64,000 nt of DNA from Micavibrio_B sp964399985 (GTDB lineage Bacteria; Pseudomonadota; Alphaproteobacteria; Micavibrionales; Micavibrionaceae), in contig CAYNRY010000003.1 of NCBI GenBank assembly GCA_964399985.1, positions 62,001 to 126,000 on the forward strand, given 5' to 3'. The position numbers were made by a program, and so were the translations under genes. Below the pieces are notes generated by a model. That model saw nothing but the letters and a program-made list of their open reading frames with translations, searched no databases and was not told the origin of the DNA. Positions 16,770 to 25,453 of the stretch are shown here, one piece after another. Every line of letters starts with the position of its first letter. Position 1 is the first letter of the stretch.

Positions 16770-17173
16770 TTTCAGCAGAGATAACTTTAAAAGCGCAATT
16801 TTACGATGTCGATCCGATGAATGTCGTCTGGCATGGAAATTATGTGTGTTATTTTGAGCAGGCACGATGCCAATTGCTCGATAAAATCGATTACAATTAC
16901 GATGCCATGCGTCAATCGGGATATATATGGCCTATAGTCGATATGCAGATACGCTATATCCGGCCCGTGAAATGTTTCCAGGAAATAATCATTACTGCAA
17001 CTATTGTTGAATATGAGAACAGGTTGAAAATAAAATATATAGTCTCGGATAAAGAAACTGCGGAAGTCCTGACAAAAGCGCACACCATACAACTCGCTGT
17101 TAAATCTGATAGCGGCGAGCTATGTATCGAGACGCCCTTAATCCTTACGCAGAAGATCGAGGCTTTCCAGTGA
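16766..17173 (+). CDS. apeK: 4-hydroxybenzoyl-CoA-type thioesterase ApeK
   Basis: 135 residues from the ATG at 16766 (ATGA overlap with the preceding stop); a TTG at 16751 is less likely. The hotdog thioesterase block FYDVDPMNVVWHGNYVCYFEQAR matches the YbgC/4HBT family, with Asp16 as likely catalytic residue. It probably releases the finished aryl-polyene acid from ACP or edits stalled chains. The next gene starts within its stop (GTGA). Confidence 0.88.
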   Translation: MISAEITLKAQFYDVDPMNVVWHGNYVCYFEQARCQLLDKIDYNYDAMRQSGYIWPIVDMQIRYIRPVKCFQEIIITATIVEYENRLKIKYIVSDKETAEVLTKAHTIQLAVKSDSGELCIETPLILTQKIEAFQ

Positions 17174-17766
17174 AGTTTGTCCTTTTATGGCTACTTATTT
17201 TTATATCTTTGCCGGCCATGGCCGAAGAAAAGATTTCTGCGGATATGGTTCTGCGCGGGATATATAAGGAAACCCGAATCAATCCGGGTTTTAAAACCCC
17301 CCTCCATTCCGCGGGTCGTTTTGTGATCGCGCCGTCGCAAGGGATTATCTGGCAGGCGGAAAAGCCTTTTGTCACTAAAACGGTTATCACGCCAAAGGGA
17401 ATAGGTCAGGAGATTAACGATAAGAAATCCATGAACATGGATGCTGGAAAAATTCCTTTTTTGACAAAATTGTACGAAATGATAGGCGGCGTTCTGGCTG
17501 GTAACTGGGATATCCTCGAACATGATTTTAAAATTCAGCGCAGCGGTACTGAAAAAAAATGGCAGGTTATTTTAACTACCCGCAAGCCTGATGATGCAGA
17601 CATGCCGTTTCGGTCCATTACTATTAATGGCAGTCAATTTGCCGACAAGATCGTGCTGGATAAAAAAGACGGCGGCTCACACATCTTGACCTTTAAAAAT
17701 CAAAAATTGTCTCCTTTGCCATTAGCCGCAGACGAAAATGCGGCTTTTAAAATGGTGTCGCCTTGA
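17170..17766 (+). CDS. apeL: LolA-like periplasmic carrier ApeL
   Basis: 198 residues from the GTG at 17170, chosen because the following residues form a clean signal peptide (KFVLLWLLIFISLPAMA, cleavage before EEK). The mature part (LHSAGRFVIAPSQGIIWQAE, PFVTKTVITPKG) is typical of outer-membrane lipoprotein carrier LolA-like proteins. It likely ferries the hydrophobic APE-lipid across the periplasm to the outer membrane. GTGA overlap with the gene before and TTGA overlap with the gene after. Confidence 0.87.
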   Translation: MKFVLLWLLIFISLPAMAEEKISADMVLRGIYKETRINPGFKTPLHSAGRFVIAPSQGIIWQAEKPFVTKTVITPKGIGQEINDKKSMNMDAGKIPFLTKLYEMIGGVLAGNWDILEHDFKIQRSGTEKKWQVILTTRKPDDADMPFRSITINGSQFADKIVLDKKDGGSHILTFKNQKLSPLPLAADENAAFKMVSP

Positions 17767-20081
17767 TACGCAAACTGGCGCTTTTATGGTTGCTGCTGGT
17801 TCTTCTAGCCGGTGGATTTCTTGCCATTAAGATTTATGAAGGTATAAAGTTCGACACCGATTTGATGGCGCTTTTGCCGCGTGAGGAAAGAGATCCAAGT
17901 TTAAAACATGCTAATGATGCGGTAACCCGAAATCTATCGCGGCAATTGGTTATCCTAGTAGGGTCAGATAATAGAAAAGACGCGTTGATTGCCGCAAATA
18001 TTATGAAGGCGCGCCTTGGAAATACTCAAGCACTTGATCTGATTGATATTGCCGATAATAAAAATGATCTGGAAAAAATAGCAAAATTTTATTTCCCGTA
18101 CCGGACGGGATTGTTGTCTCATAATGATCGTGAAACGCTTAGGGAAGGCAAGGCTCAGGATATAGTTACAAGGGCTTTGTCGCAAATTTACAGTTTCACC
18201 GGAATTTCCAATCCCAAGCTTTTACAAGAAGATCCTTTTCTATTATTGCCAGGTTTTTTCACCAGCCTGCCCGTACCCGCTTCCAATTTTACAAAAACCG
18301 ATGGTGCTTTATCTTTCGACGATAAGGGTAAAACATGGATATTGATTTCAGGAAAACTAAAGGGTGAGGCTTTCGCTCTCGAAACACAGAAATCCGTTGT
18401 TGCGGCTTTTGATCAGGCTAGCGAGGAAATAGAAAGCAGTTCACCTGATGTCGAGATTTTACGCACAGGGGCCATTTTCTTTGCCGAGGCGGGATCGCGA
18501 CAGGCTATGACCGAAACATCCTTTATTGGTACGATTTCCACTATCGGCGCGATAATTGTTCTTCTCGTAGTTTTCCGTTCTCCGCTACCTATTGCCTTGA
18601 GCATGCTTACGCTCTGTGTAGGTATTCTTACGGCCCTTGCTTTTGGTTTATGGGTTTTTGGCAGCCTGCATGTCGGGGCTTTGTTATTTGGCGTCAGCCT
18701 CATTGGAGTGGCCGTTGATTATAGTCTGGAATATTGCAGTGAAATATTCTATGCGGCGTCAAAAACGCCTCAACAGCGTTTAAAGAAATCGGTGATGGGA
18801 ATAAGCCTTGGTACGGCGACGACTGTTATCGGCTATCTGACATTATTCCTTGCGCCATTTCCTGGTTTGAAACAGGTGGCGGCTTTTTCAACGGTGGGAT
18901 TGATAGGATCATGGCTAACGGTCGTTCTTTGGCTTCCCTATCTGGACAAGATGAAAGAGCCGCGCCACAGAATCCAAACAGTTGCTGTTCTAGGTAAGTT
19001 TCTTAAATTATGGCAGGACAGGAATTATTTATCATTTCGTCGCGCGGTTTTTATTATTTTGCTGATAACAGGTCTTGGTGGATTGCTCCTGTTTAAACCA
19101 GACGATGATGTTCATCATTTACAAAGCCTGCCGAAGCATCTGGTTGAAGAGCAGGCAAAAGTTCAAAATCTTATTGGGGCCTCGGAAAGCGGCGTTTTTT
19201 ATCTCGTTGAAGGTGATAATCTTGAAACATCCCTGCAAAGAGAAGAAGCGTTGATGGACAGGTTGCATCATCTTGTTGAGAAAGGTTCAATATCCGGTTT
19301 TCGGGGTTTTTCAAGCTTTGTCCCTTCGGTTGAAAGACAAAAAGAAAACCGCCATTTGCAGAGCGATCTGTACGCGCATTTTTTAAAAGACTATCTAGGG
19401 CAAGTTCAGCTTTCTAAAGTTGTAGATAAACCTGAATGGAATTCTCCGTATTTGACAGAGGAAAGTTTAAGCAACCAACCTGAGTTCCTTTCATATTTTT
19501 CTTTGGGTGAGGTTGATGGCCGTACGCTTCATATTGTCATGCTCGACCGCGTGAAAGATATGGCGGCTGTCGAAGCTGCCGCGCAAGGATTGCAAGGCGT
19601 CCGTCTGGTTAATCCGGTTCAGGATATTAGTAATCTATTGGGAAAATACCGAGTCCGGGCGCTTATTCTTCTGGCGCTGTCTGCCGCGTTGATGGTGCCG
19701 CTACTCGCCTGGCGCTACGGGATAAGGCATGGGCTGTACATGATGATCCCGCCGGTTCTGACTATTATTCTGACCCCCGGAATTTGTGCGCTTGCGGGCA
19801 TGACCTTCACTTTCTTTAACGCCATGGCATTAGTTCTCGTTCTCTCATTGGCGGTCGATTACGTCATTTTCTGTGCAGAAAGCGCCGGGGATCATCGTCC
19901 TGTGACTTTACTGGCAACTACCATGACAAGTCTGACCACATTCCTGTCTTTCGGGCTGTTGATTTTAAGCAATGTTGCGGCGGTACAGTCATTTGGGGCA
20001 ACCATGCTTATCGGGACGCTGATATCTTATATATTGTCACCTATGGCATTTAAAAATGCGCCTGACTTTGTTAAGACATGA
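17763..20081 (+). CDS. apeM: MMPL/RND-family exporter ApeM
   Basis: 772 residues, start TTG at 17763 overlapping the previous stop. It has the RND layout: an N-terminal helix, a large periplasmic loop, helices 2-6 (with FGVSLIGVAVDYSLEY), a second loop and helices 8-12 (with ALVLVLSLAVDYVIFCAES). Each half carries an Asp in the fourth helix that would relay protons. This fits export of the APE-lipid from the inner membrane to the LolA-like carrier. Confidence 0.9.
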   Translation: MIRKLALLWLLLVLLAGGFLAIKIYEGIKFDTDLMALLPREERDPSLKHANDAVTRNLSRQLVILVGSDNRKDALIAANIMKARLGNTQALDLIDIADNKNDLEKIAKFYFPYRTGLLSHNDRETLREGKAQDIVTRALSQIYSFTGISNPKLLQEDPFLLLPGFFTSLPVPASNFTKTDGALSFDDKGKTWILISGKLKGEAFALETQKSVVAAFDQASEEIESSSPDVEILRTGAIFFAEAGSRQAMTETSFIGTISTIGAIIVLLVVFRSPLPIALSMLTLCVGILTALAFGLWVFGSLHVGALLFGVSLIGVAVDYSLEYCSEIFYAASKTPQQRLKKSVMGISLGTATTVIGYLTLFLAPFPGLKQVAAFSTVGLIGSWLTVVLWLPYLDKMKEPRHRIQTVAVLGKFLKLWQDRNYLSFRRAVFIILLITGLGGLLLFKPDDDVHHLQSLPKHLVEEQAKVQNLIGASESGVFYLVEGDNLETSLQREEALMDRLHHLVEKGSISGFRGFSSFVPSVERQKENRHLQSDLYAHFLKDYLGQVQLSKVVDKPEWNSPYLTEESLSNQPEFLSYFSLGEVDGRTLHIVMLDRVKDMAAVEAAAQGLQGVRLVNPVQDISNLLGKYRVRALILLALSAALMVPLLAWRYGIRHGLYMMIPPVLTIILTPGICALAGMTFTFFNAMALVLVLSLAVDYVIFCAESAGDHRPVTLLATTMTSLTTFLSFGLLILSNVAAVQSFGATMLIGTLISYILSPMAFKNAPDFVKT

Positions 20082-20665
20082 ATATGATAAAAACTATATT
20101 TTTCATGGCGATTTTGGGACTGGCCGGATGCGCGCATTCGGTTGATGCTGTTAATACCAATAGGGCAACAATTGCGCCTGGTATCAATATGAATTTCCCA
20201 CCGCTAACCGATATGATTTCTTCTGTAGAAGCCACACAAATGATCACGGCAAATTACAGTGATGAATCTTACTCGTTTCAGAACCAGCTCAGTATAACGC
20301 CCGAGCATTTACTGATTGTTTTTTATGATCCTATGGGTCGTTCAGGGTTAACTATCGACTGGGATAAGGATAAAATTACTTACCAGAAGTCTGGCTTCAT
20401 GCCGGATAATCTGCCGCCCCAAAACATTCTCGCCGATTTTATTCTTACAAACTGGCCGGCCTCTTCTGTCCGGAAAGCTTTGGCGGGCACGAAGGCGGTT
20501 TTAACTGAAACTAAAAATGGCAGAAAAATATCCCTGGATGGAAAAACTCTAATCGAAATAGAATATGAGCCGTCAATTCAGAATAAGTTTACGGGACGTG
20601 TTATTTATCAGAACCTGATCTGGGGTTATAAACTCGATATCCACTCTGCGCGGCAAATGCTATGA
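20078..20665 (+). CDS. apeN: DUF3261 lipoprotein ApeN
   Basis: 195 residues. Signal peptide with lipobox LAGC. The mature part carries the DUF3261 pattern (NQLSITPEHLLIVFYDPMGRSGLTIDWD, NILADFILTNWPASSVRKAL). Proteins of this family are LolB-like in position and accompany the LolA-like carrier and MMPL exporter in APE clusters, so it likely receives the product at the outer membrane. Four-base overlaps on both sides. Confidence 0.87.
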   Translation: MNMIKTIFFMAILGLAGCAHSVDAVNTNRATIAPGINMNFPPLTDMISSVEATQMITANYSDESYSFQNQLSITPEHLLIVFYDPMGRSGLTIDWDKDKITYQKSGFMPDNLPPQNILADFILTNWPASSVRKALAGTKAVLTETKNGRKISLDGKTLIEIEYEPSIQNKFTGRVIYQNLIWGYKLDIHSARQML

Positions 20666-21852
20666 GCAGGTTTTATATACAATCCTGTGGCTTAAATGTG
20701 CCAATCGGCTCGGATGTTTTTCAAGTAAGTACAGCTTTACGAAATGGAACAAGGGCCGGACTTACAAGCCGCGAAGATCTTTTAACCGGTAGCCCGGTTT
20801 TTGTCGGTGCTATTCAGGGGGATTTACCGCCTTTGGCAAAAGGCATGGAAAAATTTGACTGCCGGAACAACCGTCTTATGCAGACTTGCCTGCTGCAAAT
20901 TGCGTCAAGCATTGAAGCGGCCATAGAGAAATACTGCGCACATCGCATCGGCGTTGTCGTCGGCACCAGCACATCGGGTATTTCCAGCGGCGAAGATGCG
21001 CTGATATCAAGAAAACAAACCGGCCATTGGCCAGCCGATTTTGATTACCGGAAACAGGAAATAAGCGGCTTGAGTAATTTTGTGGCTTCTTATTTTAAAC
21101 TTACAGGACCGGCTTACACGGTAGCAACGGCTTGTTCGTCTAGTGCAAAAGTATTCGCCTCTGCAAGGCGCTTGATGCGTGCGGGTTTGGTGGATGCCGT
21201 GATTGTTGGCGGGGCAGATACGCTCTGCAAAATGACGTTAAACGGCTTTAATTCTCTCGAACTTCTTTCTAAAAAACCATGCAATCCTTTTAGTTCCAAC
21301 AGGGACGGTATAACCATTGGCGAAGGCGCTTCGGCTTTTCTGCTCTCCGTGGAAGAAGGGTCTGTTGAATTAATGGGGATTGGTGAAACATCTGACGCCT
21401 ATCATCAAACCTCGCCTGATCCGCAAGGGCAGGGCGCGCAAAATGCCATGCGGCAGGCTCTGGGTGAAGCTGGTCTTGCCGAAACCGATATTCAATATAT
21501 TAACCTGCATGGAACGGCGACACGGCTGAACGATGCCATGGAAGCGCGTGCCGTATCTGCGGTTTTTGGCAGTGAAACTCCATGCAGTTCAACCAAAGCT
21601 ATGACTGGACATATGCTGGGGGCTGCAGGTGGTTGCGAAGCCGGGTTTTTATGGACACTTTTAAATCCGCAGACATCTTCCGGTTTTCTGCCGCCTCATC
21701 TCTGGGACGGAGAATACGATAGCGAAATTCCAAAACTTAATTTTGTAGAGCGGGAAAGTAAAATATCTCTGCGCGGTCCTGCCGCCATGCTTAGTAATTC
21801 CTTTGGTTTCGGTGGAAGTAATGCCTCTCTTATATTGGGGCGAAGGTCATGA
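20662..21852 (+). CDS. apeO: Beta-ketoacyl-ACP synthase ApeO (catalytic)
   Basis: 396 residues of the FabB/FabF fold. The condensing triad is intact: Cys158 in TVATACSSSAK, His283 in NLHGTATRLND and His317 in AMTGHMLGAAGG. In characterised APE systems this subunit pairs with the small ApeC chain-length factor, here 16 genes' span upstream in the same operon. It elongates the aryl starter with malonyl-ACP units. ATGA overlaps on both sides. Confidence 0.92.
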   Translation: MSRFYIQSCGLNVPIGSDVFQVSTALRNGTRAGLTSREDLLTGSPVFVGAIQGDLPPLAKGMEKFDCRNNRLMQTCLLQIASSIEAAIEKYCAHRIGVVVGTSTSGISSGEDALISRKQTGHWPADFDYRKQEISGLSNFVASYFKLTGPAYTVATACSSSAKVFASARRLMRAGLVDAVIVGGADTLCKMTLNGFNSLELLSKKPCNPFSSNRDGITIGEGASAFLLSVEEGSVELMGIGETSDAYHQTSPDPQGQGAQNAMRQALGEAGLAETDIQYINLHGTATRLNDAMEARAVSAVFGSETPCSSTKAMTGHMLGAAGGCEAGFLWTLLNPQTSSGFLPPHLWDGEYDSEIPKLNFVERESKISLRGPAAMLSNSFGFGGSNASLILGRRS

Positions 21853-22301
21853 AATATAATATGTCCGATATCCTGCCGCACAGAATGCCTGCCATATTAA
21901 TTGATGACGTCATTGACTGGGACAGTATATCAGCTTCCGTCAGCGTTCTAATAAGACCGGGTATTCCTTTCTTTCGGGAAGGGAAAGGTGTTCCTGTTCA
22001 TGTGGGCCTGGAATATATGGCGCAATGCTGCGGTGCTTATGCCGGACTTCAGGGTTTGGCCCGGAATGTACCGCCGCGCCTCGGGTTTTTATTGGGCACG
22101 AGGAATTATAAATGTATTCAACCGTGGTTTTCACCCGGCGCAACGCTTATCGTTTCTGCTCGGGAAATCTTCAGGCATGAAAATATGGGATCATTTGCCT
22201 GTACTATTATATGCGGCGGGGTCGAACTGGCCTCTGCCCAGTTGAATGTTTTTCAACCGGATAATCCAACCGAATTTTTGACTACGGAGACTAATAAATG
22301 A
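21849..22301 (+). CDS. apeP: Hotdog-fold dehydratase partner ApeP
   Basis: 150 residues with ILPHRMPAILIDDVIDW near the N-terminus and VGLEYMAQCCGAYAGLQG in the central helix, the FabA-like layout (His11 and Glu55 are candidate catalytic residues). It is expected to form a complex with the ApeI dehydratase. Start at ATG 21849 overlaps the ketosynthase stop; the reductase gene starts within its own last codons. Confidence 0.88.
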   Translation: MKYNMSDILPHRMPAILIDDVIDWDSISASVSVLIRPGIPFFREGKGVPVHVGLEYMAQCCGAYAGLQGLARNVPPRLGFLLGTRNYKCIQPWFSPGATLIVSAREIFRHENMGSFACTIICGGVELASAQLNVFQPDNPTEFLTTETNK

Positions 22302-23020
22302 CAAGAACAATTTTAGTGACGGGCGCCAGTAAGGGAATAGGCCGTGCCATCGCTATTAAACTTGGGCAGGACGGATTTAAAATTATCGTCCATTACGCAT
22401 CTGACAAAGCAGGCGCTGAAGCTACCTTGTCAGAAATAACTGCCGCTGGTGGACAGGGACGATTAATATCTTTCGATATTTCCAATCGGGCGCAATGTCT
22501 TGAGACATTGCAAACAGACATAGAAACTAACGGCGCTTATTATGGCGTTGTTTTAAATGCGGGTATCGCAAGAGATTCCGCTTTCCCGGCAATGGAAGAT
22601 GAAGAATGGGACAGTGTTTTATCCACCAATCTGGATGGTTTTTATAATGTCTTGAGGCCTGTCGTCATGCCGATTGTTTCGGCGCGTAAAGGCGGCAGGA
22701 TCGTTACGCTGTCTTCTGTATCGGGTATTGCCGGAAATAGAGGGCAGGTTAATTACAGCGCGGCCAAGGCGGGTATTATTGGCGCGACAAAGGCTCTTGC
22801 CATTGAACTGGCGAAACGCGATATCACGGTTAATTGCGTGGCACCCGGTATTATCGAGACGCAAATGACGACGGAAATTCATGATGAAGCTCTGGATACA
22901 GTACCGATGCGCCGCATGGGCCAGCCGCATGAAGTTGCCGCAGCGGTTGCCTTCCTTTGCTCGGACGCGGCCAGCTATATCACGCGGCAGGTTATTTCGG
23001 TTAACGGGGGCATGATATAA
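22298..23020 (+). CDS. apeQ: FabG-like 3-ketoacyl-ACP reductase ApeQ
   Basis: 240-residue short-chain dehydrogenase. The NADPH site is VTGASKGIGRAIA (7-19); the catalytic residues are Asn111, Ser140, Tyr153 and Lys157 in NYSAAKAG; NAG motif LNAGIARDS is present. It reduces the beta-keto group in each cycle. The next gene starts directly after its stop with no spacer. Confidence 0.93.
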   Translation: MTRTILVTGASKGIGRAIAIKLGQDGFKIIVHYASDKAGAEATLSEITAAGGQGRLISFDISNRAQCLETLQTDIETNGAYYGVVLNAGIARDSAFPAMEDEEWDSVLSTNLDGFYNVLRPVVMPIVSARKGGRIVTLSSVSGIAGNRGQVNYSAAKAGIIGATKALAIELAKRDITVNCVAPGIIETQMTTEIHDEALDTVPMRRMGQPHEVAAAVAFLCSDAASYITRQVISVNGGMI

Positions 23021-24244
23021 ATGCGTCGTGTCGTAGTAACCGGAATGGGCGGCGTAACGGCCTTGGGAAATGAATGGGTAGGCATTCGTGAAAATTTGGC
23101 AGCCAATAAAACCGGAATCAAATTTATGCCGGAATGGGAGCGTTATACAGGAATTCATACGCGCCTCGCCGCACCTGTCATGGATTTCAATGTAGAAGAT
23201 CGCTATTCGCGAAAGCAATTGAGAACCATGGGCCGTGTTTCCCAAATGGCTGTATTTGCCAGCGAAGAAGCCATTGCTGACGCGGGTTTAAAAGATGATA
23301 CCTTAATAACGGCCGGACGAACCGGTATAGCCTATGGTTCTTCATTCGGAAGCCCGGATTCAGTATTGGGTTTTTATGAACTTAAAATGCACGGAACGTC
23401 GAAACACCTTACGGCGACAAATTATATCCGCATGATGAGCCAGACGACGGCTGTTAATATCGGTTTATTCTTTGGTATCACAGGCCGTATTATCCCGACG
23501 TCGAGCGCCTGCACCTCGGGTAGCCAGGCTATTGGTTACGGGTATGAAAGTATTTTACTTGGCAAGGCCGATATCATGCTTTGCGGCGGGGCGGAGGAGC
23601 TGGATATAACCGACGCCGCGACTTTCGACACGCTTTTTGCAACCAGTACAAAAAACGAGTCGCCGTCTCAAACTCCACGGCCTTACGATCGCGATAGAGA
23701 CGGGCTGGTTATCGGAGAAGGTGCCGCTACTCTCATACTTGAAGAGTATGAGCATGCTATGGCGCGCGGCGCAAAAATTTATGCCGAGATAGTCGGTTTT
23801 GCCTGCAATTCCGACGGGCATCATGCGACTTTGCCGCAAAGTAAAACCATGCACGAGGTTATGCGGCTTTCACTGGAAGATGCAAATCTGAAGTCGGGTG
23901 ATATTGGCTTTATCAGCGGCCACGGAACAGCGACGGAATGGGGAGATATTGCAGAGACACAGGCGACATTCAATCTTGTCGGGTCAAAAACGCCTATTCA
24001 TTCTCTCAAATCATTCTTCGGGCATTCTCTTGGTGCCTGCGGTTCGATAGAAGCCTGGCTGACTATCGAGATGATGAGGGATAAATGGTTCTGTCCGACC
24101 GCTAATCTAGAAAATATAGACCCGCGTTGCGCAGATCTTGATTATATCACAGGTTCTGCCAGAGCATTGGATATCGAATATTTTATGAGTAACAACTTTG
24201 CCTTTGGAGGCATCAACACTTCTTTAGTCTTTAAAAGCAAGTAA
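23021..24244 (+). CDS. apeR: FabF-like ketosynthase ApeR
   Basis: 407 residues, FabF-type. Triad Cys164 (PTSSACTSGSQ), His301 (SGHGTATEWGD) and His335 (SFFGHSLGAC) is complete. It is a second ketosynthase beside ApeO; in APE systems it is thought to act in the first condensation or in chain initiation, but the division of labour here is inferred. It is the last gene of the operon; no clear terminator follows. Confidence 0.9.
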   Translation: MRRVVVTGMGGVTALGNEWVGIRENLAANKTGIKFMPEWERYTGIHTRLAAPVMDFNVEDRYSRKQLRTMGRVSQMAVFASEEAIADAGLKDDTLITAGRTGIAYGSSFGSPDSVLGFYELKMHGTSKHLTATNYIRMMSQTTAVNIGLFFGITGRIIPTSSACTSGSQAIGYGYESILLGKADIMLCGGAEELDITDAATFDTLFATSTKNESPSQTPRPYDRDRDGLVIGEGAATLILEEYEHAMARGAKIYAEIVGFACNSDGHHATLPQSKTMHEVMRLSLEDANLKSGDIGFISGHGTATEWGDIAETQATFNLVGSKTPIHSLKSFFGHSLGACGSIEAWLTIEMMRDKWFCPTANLENIDPRCADLDYITGSARALDIEYFMSNNFAFGGINTSLVFKSK

Positions 24245-24261
24245 GATTTGAGTTTATGATT

Positions 24262-24687
24262 TTATAAGTTTTGAAGAAGTTTATCGATAACAGGCTTCAT
24301 TTTTGCTTTTGTACTATTGTATTTTGTTGGCGCGAAACCGCCTTTGCCGTTTAGGTGAAATTCAGCATCACCAATTTTTTGGTTTCCTTTAAATAATCGT
24401 AATTCTGCATGGTGCATATACATAACAACGTCCCAAGTTTGGAATGCTGTGTAAGTCATGTGATATGTACAATTTTTAGGAATCTTATTTGATTCATACA
24501 CTTCTGTAGAAATTTTATGCTCAGAAAATTCATCGCGAACTATCTCAAGGAAATCACTTACAATCACCTTTGGGTTTTTTTCTATACACACATGTGAAAT
24601 GCTGTAGTTCTTATCAATTGATACGACGTTCATTGTGGTGCAACCAGCTAGGAAAAAACAAATAATAAGATAGTAAAAATTTTTCAT
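24262..24687 (-). CDS. Small lipoprotein resembling the Sbal_3080 family
   Basis: 141 residues on the minus strand, converging on the APE operon. Signal peptide with lipobox LAGC. The mature part has HVCIEKNPKVIVSDFLEIV, CTYHMTYTAFQTWDVVMYMHHAELRLF and KGGFAPTKYNSTKAKMKPVID, which I recognise as the pattern of a family of small proteobacterial lipoproteins (Sbal_3080-like). Function unknown. It is AT-rich and looks like separate island cargo. Confidence 0.7.
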   Translation of the reverse strand: MKNFYYLIICFFLAGCTTMNVVSIDKNYSISHVCIEKNPKVIVSDFLEIVRDEFSEHKISTEVYESNKIPKNCTYHMTYTAFQTWDVVMYMHHAELRLFKGNQKIGDAEFHLNGKGGFAPTKYNSTKAKMKPVIDKLLQNL

Positions 24688-24998
24688 ATTTTATCATTCT
24701 CAAATCAGCAGTTAAGATATAATTATTGCTGTAATTTATATAACATTAATTTGAGGCATGATATTTTATTTAATCGCCAAGTCGATCATATTTAGTAATC
24801 ATAAGATGTATTTCATTGCTCTATAATATGGCAAAATATATTTGTGCCTGAATTTTATTATCAGCCTCCAGGACGATCAATCTTATATGAAGGGTCAATT
24901 ACTTTATTGTTATTGACTGCAATTCTCTGGCCGTTGATTAGTCGCCGAATATCTCTCTTTGATAGTTCGAGGTTGATCTCAGAACATATATCCCCAAA

Positions 24999-25211
24999 TC
25001 AATTCTCAAGTTCTATTTGGTACGACTGCCCAAGCCCAGCGCAGGGTGCGCAAAGTAATATTCTGTTTAAGCGTTGAGTAAAAAATTCATCACTTGAAAT
25101 ATAAGATATTGATATTTTGAAGATCGTCCCGCATGGACAGGGAATACGTAGCACAGAGTCGTCTGCCTTAACGCTAATATCAGTTTCATTCGAAAAAATT
25201 GATTTAGTCAT
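24999..25211 (-). CDS. Possible small Cys-rich protein
   Basis: 70 residues. It contains CPCG (RIPCPCGTIFKISIS) and CAPC (LLCAPCAGLG), spaced about 30 residues apart, which could form a zinc ribbon. No good ribosome site is seen before its ATG. The 766-base stretch 24688-25453 otherwise holds only the attachment end; a competing plus-strand frame at 24844-25077 looks weaker. Coding status is uncertain. Confidence 0.35.
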   Translation of the reverse strand: MTKSIFSNETDISVKADDSVLRIPCPCGTIFKISISYISSDEFFTQRLNRILLCAPCAGLGQSYQIELEN

Positions 25212-25345
25212 AATTTACGTTAGCTGACACATCAGGTTACTCCAGAAGAAAGTTTTATTTTTTGGATAATCCAAACATTGCAAGCTATCTGAGGAAGATT
25301 TACAATTTCGGAGAAAATTTTTATCTGAAAAACCTGCAACTAGAT

Positions 25346-25366
25346 TGGGGGCACGTATGGGGGCAT
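25346..25366. repeat. Candidate integrase arm-binding sites, right end
   Basis: TGGGGGCA at 25346-25353 and TGGGGGCAT at 25358-25366 are direct repeats 12 bases apart, about 55 bases inside the right attachment repeat. They match the motifs near the integrase at 1800-1848, which supports both ends belonging to one element. Confidence 0.5.
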
Positions 25367-25420
25367 TTATTTTTATCTGCTTGATGATTAATCAAGTAAA
25401 TAAGGATTTAACAGTGGCAA

Positions 25421-25443
25421 TTCGTATTCCGTAGGGGACGCCA
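25421..25443 (+). repeat. Right attachment site (copy of the tRNA-Glu 3' end)
   Basis: Matches 1665-1687 at 21 of 23 positions, with an exact 15-base run ending in CCA at 25443. No other part of a tRNA is present here, so it is a duplicated end left by integration, not a second tRNA gene. Confidence 0.85.
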
Positions 25444-25453
25444 TTTATATTTC

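Larger units (their letters stand above)
1688..25443. mobile_element. tRNA-Glu-integrated genomic island carrying an aryl-polyene cluster
   Basis: The element is bounded by the tRNA-Glu 3' end and a 23-bp direct repeat of it. A P4-type integrase is the first gene inside and points inward, followed by AlpA-like and replication-like genes. Cargo includes an orphan lipoprotein and membrane-protein pair, two divergent unknown genes in AT-rich DNA, the APE operon, and two small minus-strand genes at the far end. No conjugation genes are seen, so it is more likely a mobilisable or phage-satellite-like island than a self-transmissible element. The second repeat copy has diverged at two positions, which suggests an old insertion or a remnant end. 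Confidence 0.83.

Noticed and set aside
24844..25077. Plus-strand frame with one hydrophobic stretch
   Set aside because: Rare start codon without ribosome site, AT-rich, overlaps the better-supported minus-strand Cys4 frame.
25421..25443. Possible second tRNA-Glu gene at the right end
   Set aside because: Only the last 23 bases match; acceptor 5' strand, D arm and anticodon arm are missing, so it is an attachment repeat.
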